Shown piece by piece: positions 58,168 to 64,000 of a DNA stretch of 64,000 nucleotides. The stretch is from Oerskovia merdavium (lineage in GTDB: Bacteria; Actinomycetota; Actinomycetes; Actinomycetales; Cellulomonadaceae): the NCBI RefSeq assembly GCF_014836755.1, contig NZ_JACSQF010000004.1, positions 158,004 to 222,003 of the forward strand, given 5' to 3'. The first letter of the stretch is position 1; every line of letters begins with the position of its first letter. The notes under the pieces were generated by a model. It was not told where the DNA came from and ran no database searches. It saw only the letters and a list, made by a program, of their open reading frames with translations. The position numbers and the translations under genes were made by a program.

Positions 58168-61100
58168 GTGAAGTCTATTCCTGCACGAAGGACCGCGAGA
58201 TCAAGGGTGGTCGCCGCGTCTCTCGCGGGCGTCCTGGCCCTGTCGGGCCTCGCGGCCGCGACGGGCCCCGCGACGGCCCACGACGGCGTCGACCACGGCA
58301 GCGAGCCCGGCGCGGAGGCCGCGCTCGACTGGTCCAACTACGAGAAGATCCTGCTGACCAAGGACGTCGGCGAACCGATCGACCTCGCGATCCTGCCCGA
58401 CGGCAAGATCCTGCACACCGCACGCAACGGCGACGTCCGGCTCACGGACCCCGAGACCGGTGTCACCGCCATCACCAACAAGATCCCCGTCTACGCGAAC
58501 TCGGAGGACGGTCTCCAGGGCATCGGGATCGACCCCGACTTCGCGGAGAACGGCTGGGTCTACCTCTCCTACGCGCCCCTGAGCGGGACCCCGACGGGAT
58601 CGGCCCCCAACACGCTCCCGGCCGGTGCCGACGAGAGCTACTGGGACCAGTGGAAGGGCGTCAACCGGCTCTCCCGGTTCAAGTGGACGGGCACGGGCCT
58701 CGACCTGGCGTCCGAGCAGAAGATCATCGACATCGAGGTCCAGCGCGGTCAGTGCTGCCACGTCGGCGCAGACATGGACTGGGACGCCGACGGCAACCTC
58801 TACCTGTCGAGCGGTGACAACACCCCCGCGAGCGCGCCCGGTGCCAACGGCTTCACGCCCAACAACGACGCGCCCGGCATGAACCCCGGACTGGACTCGC
58901 GCCGCGGCGCGGGCAACACCAACGACCTGCGCGGCAAGATCCTGCGCATCAACGTCCAGGAGGACGGCTCCTACACGATCCCCGAGGGCAACCTCTTCCC
59001 GGTCGGTACCGAGAAGACCCGCCCCGAGATCTTCGTGATGGGTGTCCGCAACCCGTTCCGCATCGACGTGGACCCCGAGACGAACAGCCTCTCGTGGGGC
59101 GACTACGGCCCCGACGCGGCCAACGCCGACCCGGCACGTGGCCCCATGGGCTACGTCGAGTGGAACACCGTGAGCCTCGACGACCCGCACAACGCGGGCT
59201 GGCCCTTCGTGCACGGGCCCAACGCGCCCTACAACGAGTGGAACTTCGCGACGAGCACGCCCGGGGCCTTCTTCGACCCGGCCGCGCTCAAGAACAACTC
59301 GCGCTGGAACACGGGCCTCGTCGACCTGCCCCCGGCACGCGAGGCGACCCTCTACTACGGCGACCGCCCCGGCGACCAGCCGTGGGACGAGCTCGTGAAC
59401 TTCGGCACCGGCAGCGGCCAGGCGCCCATGGGCGCCCCCGTCTACCACTACGACGCCGAGAACCCCTCGACGTCCAAGCTCCCGGAGTACTGGGACAACA
59501 AGGCGTTCTTCGGTGAGTTCTCGCAGGACTACCTCGCGGCCTTCACGGTCGACTGGGAGACCTACGAGGTCACGCACATCGAGGACTTCACGCCCAACGC
59601 CCAGCTGGCCAAGAACGCCCAGCCGCTCAACGACAACATGATCGACATGGAGTTCGGCCCCGACGGCTCGCTCTACGTGCTCGACTACGGCGACGGGTTC
59701 TTCCGCGCCAACCCGGACGCCGGCCTCTACAAGGTGTCCTACGCCGAGGGCAACAAGGCCCCGCAGGCCCGCTTCACCGCGACCCCCAACTCGTCGTCCG
59801 AGGCCCCGCTCACCGCGGCCTTCGACGCGAGCAGCTCGAGCGACCCCGACGGCGATGCCCTCACGTACCAGTGGGACTTCGACGGCAACGGGACGTTCGA
59901 CGCCACGGGAGTCACCGCGAGCCACACGTACACGACCCTCGGTCAGTACAACGCCCGCCTGCGCGTCACCGACGCCAAGGGCAAGTTCACGCTGACCTCC
60001 AAGGTCATCTCGGTCGGCAACCAGGCCCCCGAGGTCACGGTCGACTACCCCGGTGACGGCTCGTTCTTCAGCTGGGGCCAGGCCGTCCCGTTCAAGGTCT
60101 CGACGAACGACGCCGAGGACGGCACCGCGACGGCCTGCAACCGCGTGGCGTGGACCTACGGTCTGGGCCACGACGAGCACGCCCACCCCGAGGTCTCGGG
60201 CACGGGCTGCACGGGTGCCTGGAAGACGTCGCCGGACTCGCCGCAGCACGGTGAGGGCGCGCACATCTACGGCGCCGTCGTCGTCTCCTACACCGACAAC
60301 GGCCACAACGGCCTGCCCGCCGCCCCCGGCGAGGCGACCGTCCAGCTGAACCCGTTCGTCCAGCAGGCCGAGCACGCCAAGAGCAAGGGCGTCGTGGCCT
60401 ACGAGGACGAGACCGCAGGTGCCGGTCAGGCGATCCGTGGCCTCGGCAACGGTGACCACCTGTCCTACAGCCCGGTGAACTTCGCCGGGATCACGGGCGT
60501 CAAGGTCGTCGCCAACGGTGGCGGGCAGCTCCAGCTCCGCTGGGGTGCGGCCGACGCCGCGCCGTTCGCCACGGCCCAGATCCCCGCCGGCGCAGGCTGG
60601 AAGGAGGTCACGGTGCCGTTCACGAACGCCCCGCAGGGTTCGGGCACGCTCTTCGTGACCTCGGCCAACGAGCTGGCCGTCGACTCGTTCGACTTCCAGG
60701 GCGTGGGCGTCGGCGACGTCAAGGCGCCGACGATCAAGCACACGCTCGACCCGGCAGCGCCCACGGGCGTCGGCGGCGTCTACAACAAGGCCGTGCGCAT
60801 GAACCTCGACGTCAAGGACGACGGCGCTCTCGCGAGCGTCCAGTACTCGACCAACAACGGCCAGTCCTGGACGAACGTGGCCGCGGCCAGCGGCGCGTAC
60901 AGCGTCAACTTCACGACCAACGGCGTGCGGAACCTGCAGTACCGCGCGACCGACACGGGCGGCAACGTCTCGGTGGTCGGGTCGGTCTCGTTCACGATCG
61001 ACCTCGCGGCGCCGAACGAGCCCACGGTCTCGTCGGTCACCAAGGTCGCCGTGCCGGCAGCCCGCGTCTCGTTCGGGGCACCGGGCGAGGCCACGGTCAC

Positions 61101-61611
61101 CGTCACGGGCGAGGGTGGCACGCCGACCGGCGACGTCGTCCTGACCTCGGGTGACACCGAGGTCGGTCGCGGGACCCTCGTCGACGGCGTGGCCACGGTC
61201 GCGCTCGACCCGACGCTCGCCGTCGGGACGCACACCCTCAAGGCGAGCTACCAGGCCGACCAGGTCTTCAAGAAGTCCTCGGCGACCGTGCGCCTCACGG
61301 TCGCCGCGGCCTCCTCGACCGTCTCGGGCTCCGTCTCGCCCAACCCGGTCAAGCCGTCGATCGCCGCCAAGGCGACCATCTCGGTCGAGAGCTCGACGGG
61401 TGTCGTCGCCACGGGCGACGTCACGGTCACCGTCAAGCGCAACAACGCCACGGTCGCGACCCGCACCGGGACGCTCGACGCCGAGGGCGACGTCGTCGTG
61501 ACGCTCCCGAAGCTCCCCGAGGTCGGCACCTACAAGGTCGAGATCGCCTACCAGGGCTCGACCGGCGTCACCAAGAGCGCGACGTCGCTCAACCTCACCG
61601 TCCGCAACTAG
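58168..61611 (+). CDS. Secreted glucose/sorbosone dehydrogenase-like multidomain protein
   Basis: About 1147 residues from GTG 58168, chosen because gaggag lies 10 bp upstream and the signal peptide then starts cleanly (MKSIPARRTARSR..LAGVLALSGL..ATA); an ATG at 58150 would add six residues. Residues about 55-540 resemble PQQ-type glucose/sorbosone dehydrogenase propellers (PIDLAILPDGKIL, GLQGIGIDPDF, DWDADGNLYLSSGDN, GVRNPFRIDV). A PKD domain follows (APQARFTATPNSSS... TYQWDFDGNG), then a CBM6-like domain and Ig-like repeats to the end. No cell-wall anchor. Probably a large extracellular carbohydrate oxidoreductase or binding protein. Confidence 0.8.
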   Translation: MKSIPARRTARSRVVAASLAGVLALSGLAAATGPATAHDGVDHGSEPGAEAALDWSNYEKILLTKDVGEPIDLAILPDGKILHTARNGDVRLTDPETGVTAITNKIPVYANSEDGLQGIGIDPDFAENGWVYLSYAPLSGTPTGSAPNTLPAGADESYWDQWKGVNRLSRFKWTGTGLDLASEQKIIDIEVQRGQCCHVGADMDWDADGNLYLSSGDNTPASAPGANGFTPNNDAPGMNPGLDSRRGAGNTNDLRGKILRINVQEDGSYTIPEGNLFPVGTEKTRPEIFVMGVRNPFRIDVDPETNSLSWGDYGPDAANADPARGPMGYVEWNTVSLDDPHNAGWPFVHGPNAPYNEWNFATSTPGAFFDPAALKNNSRWNTGLVDLPPAREATLYYGDRPGDQPWDELVNFGTGSGQAPMGAPVYHYDAENPSTSKLPEYWDNKAFFGEFSQDYLAAFTVDWETYEVTHIEDFTPNAQLAKNAQPLNDNMIDMEFGPDGSLYVLDYGDGFFRANPDAGLYKVSYAEGNKAPQARFTATPNSSSEAPLTAAFDASSSSDPDGDALTYQWDFDGNGTFDATGVTASHTYTTLGQYNARLRVTDAKGKFTLTSKVISVGNQAPEVTVDYPGDGSFFSWGQAVPFKVSTNDAEDGTATACNRVAWTYGLGHDEHAHPEVSGTGCTGAWKTSPDSPQHGEGAHIYGAVVVSYTDNGHNGLPAAPGEATVQLNPFVQQAEHAKSKGVVAYEDETAGAGQAIRGLGNGDHLSYSPVNFAGITGVKVVANGGGQLQLRWGAADAAPFATAQIPAGAGWKEVTVPFTNAPQGSGTLFVTSANELAVDSFDFQGVGVGDVKAPTIKHTLDPAAPTGVGGVYNKAVRMNLDVKDDGALASVQYSTNNGQSWTNVAAASGAYSVNFTTNGVRNLQYRATDTGGNVSVVGSVSFTIDLAAPNEPTVSSVTKVAVPAARVSFGAPGEATVTVTGEGGTPTGDVVLTSGDTEVGRGTLVDGVATVALDPTLAVGTHTLKASYQADQVFKKSSATVRLTVAAASSTVSGSVSPNPVKPSIAAKATISVESSTGVVATGDVTVTVKRNNATVATRTGTLDAEGDVVVTLPKLPEVGTYKVEIAYQGSTGVTKSATSLNLTVRN

Positions 61612-61670
61612 GCACGTGGTGGCCCGGGGCTCGCGCCCCGGGCCATCGAACCTCACCTCGAAGGAGAGAC

Positions 61671-62675
61671 ATGAGTTCACACGAGCACCACCACGAGTCC
61701 ATCCCGGCTCGCCCGATGAGCCGGCGGAACCTGCTCAAGGCCCTCGCGGCCTCGACGGTCGCCGTCGGTGTGGGCGCGGCGATCGGCCCGACCGCGGCGT
61801 CCGCCCTGGGCGGCGTGGCCGCAGCACCGAGCAGCGGCCGCAACCGCCTCGTCCCCGTCAACCGCATCGGCATCCAGCTCTACACGGTGCGCGACAAGGT
61901 CAGCTCGCTCGGCTTCCGGGCCGTGTTCGAGGAGCTCGCCGACATCGGCTACTCCGAGGTCGAGTTCGCGGGGTACACGCAGGGCAACGTCGGCGCGATC
62001 ACCATCCCGGAGATCCGCCAGCTGCTCGACGACAACGGCCTGCGGGCCGTCGGTACGCACGCGACCCTCAACCCGGGCAACATCGACGCCGAGATCGAGA
62101 AGGCGCTCATCCTCGGGATGCCGCACATCGGTCAGGGTGGCCCCATCAACAACACCCCGACCGTGGCCGCCTGGACCGCCGCGGCGAACACGTGGAACCA
62201 GATGGGCGTCAAGACCAAGGCCGCAGGCCTCAAGCTCTACGCCCACAACCACGACGGCGAGTTCCGCTTCACCACGGACGACCCGACGCGCCGCGTGTAC
62301 GACCTGCTGTGGGACGAGTTCGACCCCGAGCTCGTCTTCTTCGAGATGGACGTCTTCTGGGCGCACGTCGGCAAGCACAAGTACCCCGGGTTCGAGCCCA
62401 TCGACTACATCAAGCGCGACCCGCGCCGCTTCCCGATGCTCCACCTCAAGGACGGCAAGACCAACACGGGCAGCGCCAACGGCTACGACATCATCGAGTT
62501 CGGCGAGGGCAACATCGACTACCAGGCCTTCCTGTCGCAGCTGCGCACGCGCGGCCAGCACTTCGGCCTGTTCGAGCAGGACAACGCCAGCTCGGTCGCC
62601 GCGCCGCCGAACCCCCTGAACTCCCTGGGCAACGCACGGCGCAGCTACACCTCCATCTACGGCCTTCGCGGCTGA
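61671..62675 (+). CDS. Tat-exported TIM-barrel sugar isomerase/epimerase-like protein
   Basis: 334 residues. A twin-arginine signal (SRRNLLKALAAS) precedes a xylose-isomerase-like TIM barrel: GIQLYTVRDKV, FRAVFEELADIGYSEVEFAG, LKLYAHNHDGEF, FFEMDVFWAHVGKH and LHLKDGK with metal-ligand-like Glu/Asp/His. It lies between two secreted proteins, 59 bp after the dehydrogenase-like gene. Substrate unknown. Twin-arginine export implies folding with its cofactor in the cytoplasm. Confidence 0.88.
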   Translation: MSSHEHHHESIPARPMSRRNLLKALAASTVAVGVGAAIGPTAASALGGVAAAPSSGRNRLVPVNRIGIQLYTVRDKVSSLGFRAVFEELADIGYSEVEFAGYTQGNVGAITIPEIRQLLDDNGLRAVGTHATLNPGNIDAEIEKALILGMPHIGQGGPINNTPTVAAWTAAANTWNQMGVKTKAAGLKLYAHNHDGEFRFTTDDPTRRVYDLLWDEFDPELVFFEMDVFWAHVGKHKYPGFEPIDYIKRDPRRFPMLHLKDGKTNTGSANGYDIIEFGEGNIDYQAFLSQLRTRGQHFGLFEQDNASSVAAPPNPLNSLGNARRSYTSIYGLRG

Positions 62676-62701
62676 ACCACCGAGAAAACAGGAGATTCGC
62701 C

Positions 62702-63970
62702 ATGAAGTGGAAGGTTTCAGCAGCCGCTGCCGCAGCGTTCGCGCTGATCGCGGTCGGTGCACCAGCAGCGCACGCCGCCGTCGCGAGCTGCACGACCGAG
62801 CTCGACGACACGGTCATCGCGGGCGACCTGGTCGTCCCCGCGGGCGCGACCTGTGTCCTCGGCGGGACCACGGTCCAGGGTTCGATCACGGTCGGTGACG
62901 ACGCGTGGCTCGACGCGACCGAGGCCGTCATCGAGGGCGACGTCGTCGCGACCGACGCCTACGGCGTCCTGATCGACGGGGCGAGCGTCGGGGGCGACAT
63001 CAGCTCGTACACCGCCGGCTCGCGCGTCGGGTTCCTCTACCTGTACGACCTGCGCGTGGGCGGCAGCGTCGCGGCGGGCGGGGTCGACGTCGAGATCTCG
63101 GACTCGAAGATCTCGGGCAACCTCTCGACGCAGGCCGCGACGTACGTCGACCTGCTGCGCACGAGCGTGAACGGCGACGTGACGCTCGGCGACAGCGACT
63201 TCGGCGTGAGCGTCGGCGGCGCGGTCGTCGGGGGCAGCCTGTCCGTGACGGGCACGTCGCGTGACGCGCTGGTCGGCGCGACGAGCGACGGGTCTGCGGA
63301 CCAGTGGGGCAACACGGTGGGTGGGGACCTCGTCCTGACCGGCAACACCGCCAACCTCCAGGTCGCGGGCACCACGGTCCACGGGGCCGTGCGTCTCGCG
63401 GACAACGCACCGGCCGCGAACTTCGGTCCGGGCAACACCGCGGGCTCGGTCGAGGGCGACCTCACCGGCACGGCCCCCGGTGCGCTCGCGGCGGGCGACC
63501 AGTCGGTCGCCGTCGTGATCCCCGAGCCCCGTCCGGGCGAGCTCACGTGGAGCCTCGAGGGCTCCTCGGGTCTCGTCGACCTGGGCGTGGCCGAGGAGCA
63601 GGGCGACCACTTCGCGGCCTCGGGCGACCTCGTCCCGGTCCGCGTCACGGACACCCGCATCAACGCCCCGGCGTGGTCGGTGTCCGCACAGGTCGGCGAC
63701 TTCGTCGCGGGCGGCGAGACGGTGTCCGGCAAGTACCTCGGCTGGACGCCCGCGCTCCAGGAGAACGACGGCGGAGCGGTCGCGGGTGCGGCCGTCGCCT
63801 CGGGCTTCGTCGAGGGTGACGGCCTGTCCGTCGCCCGCACCCTGGGCAGCGCGGAGGCCGGGCACGCCCGCGGCGCCGCGGTCATCGGGGCGGAGCTCGA
63901 CCTGAAGCTCCCGCTCACGGTGAACGAGGGGACCTACAACGCGACGCTGACGCTGACGGCGCTCAGCTAG
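62702..63970 (+). CDS. Secreted protein with beta-helix-like repeats and WxL-like C-terminus
   Basis: 422 residues; ATG behind aggagattcgcc. A signal peptide (to AHAA) leads to a long Gly/Val/Asp-rich region with about 18-residue repeats (GDVVxxDAYGVLIDGASVGGDISS-like), suggesting a right-handed beta-helix. The last 180 residues carry a WxL-type pattern (APAWSVSAQVGDF... GKYLGWTPAL). WxL domains bind peptidoglycan noncovalently. It probably attaches the cluster's products to the cell wall. Third gene of the cluster. Confidence 0.75.
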   Translation: MKWKVSAAAAAAFALIAVGAPAAHAAVASCTTELDDTVIAGDLVVPAGATCVLGGTTVQGSITVGDDAWLDATEAVIEGDVVATDAYGVLIDGASVGGDISSYTAGSRVGFLYLYDLRVGGSVAAGGVDVEISDSKISGNLSTQAATYVDLLRTSVNGDVTLGDSDFGVSVGGAVVGGSLSVTGTSRDALVGATSDGSADQWGNTVGGDLVLTGNTANLQVAGTTVHGAVRLADNAPAANFGPGNTAGSVEGDLTGTAPGALAAGDQSVAVVIPEPRPGELTWSLEGSSGLVDLGVAEEQGDHFAASGDLVPVRVTDTRINAPAWSVSAQVGDFVAGGETVSGKYLGWTPALQENDGGAVAGAAVASGFVEGDGLSVARTLGSAEAGHARGAAVIGAELDLKLPLTVNEGTYNATLTLTALS

Positions 63971-63989
63971 TCACGTCGTGATCGTGGGT

Positions 63990-64000
63990 GGGGGGGGGGG
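63990..64000. repeat. Run of at least eleven G at the window end
   Basis: Eleven or more consecutive G end the window 20 bases after the last stop. It continues beyond the window and its length cannot be judged. Confidence 0.6.

Noticed and set aside
58201..61680. Very long open frame on the minus strand across the dehydrogenase-like gene
   Set aside because: It mirrors a clearly real plus-strand gene; Arg/Asp/Val-rich low-complexity composition is the standard antisense shadow of GC-rich codon bias.

Overview
The window is high-GC chromosomal DNA from an actinobacterium. The strongest pointers are the pknB-pknA-pbpA-rodA-pstP-fhaB-fhaA cell-envelope operon beside tRNA-Leu(CAG), frequent GTG starts, 4-nt GTGA overlaps and strongly GC-biased third codon positions. 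A Micrococcales genus of the Cellulomonas/Oerskovia/Cellulosimicrobium kind fits best, but that placement is inference.

Layout. Positions 1-1010 hold the end of an unidentified gene and pabA/trpG. Positions 1136-10637 (minus) hold the Ser/Thr kinase and peptidoglycan-synthesis operon: FhaA, FhaB, PP2C phosphatase, RodA, PbpA, PknA, PknB. tRNA-Leu follows at 10930-11012. From about 11.1 to 25.5 kb lies an accessory island with looser base composition. It contains a tyrosine-recombinase/DDE-type mobile gene pair, an RHH-like protein, a large zinc-hook ABC ATPase resembling RloC/PrrC, a papain-like small protein, a GIY-YIG-like protein, a divergent kinase / RNase H-like / PRTase-like module, a BRCT protein, several orphans, and a stand-alone EF-Tu domain III-like protein. 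Three diverged direct repeats with attached hairpins (about 21.7, 23.6 and 25.5 kb) punctuate its right half.

Core functions resume at 25.5 kb. They include a membrane protein, PadR regulator plus membrane partner, a frameshifted squalene-cyclase-like gene, idi, a methyltransferase, a DHA2 MFS pump, an SDR, a low-molecular-weight tyrosine phosphatase, an alpha/beta hydrolase and a DUF1992 protein. Positions 37.4-40.7 kb hold a light-sensing partner-switching set: a phytochrome fused to a PP2C phosphatase, an RsbW-like kinase and a STAS antagonist. Then come an aminotransferase, a CBU_0592-type membrane protein divergent from a LysR regulator, and an LAATG-anchored surface protein. Next is a dehydrogenase-ACT fusion, followed by a tandem glycine riboswitch and gcvP-gcvT-gcvH. 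A LuxR-type HTH protein, a Nudix hydrolase, a P-loop kinase, a frameshifted PrsW-like protease and a two-component system follow. The window ends with a promoter-led secreted carbohydrate cluster (sugar dehydrogenase-like protein, Tat-exported TIM-barrel protein, WxL-like surface protein) and a run of at least eleven G.

The most noteworthy items are a compact structured minus-strand RNA unit at 31.66-31.94 kb, with a 12-codon ORF behind a near-complete anti-16S Shine-Dalgarno sequence; the divergent kinase/RNase H-like/PRTase-like module at 19.5-21.5 kb; and the RloC-like ATPase. Several genes carry single-base frameshifts or an in-frame stop. No rRNA genes or CRISPR arrays were seen.
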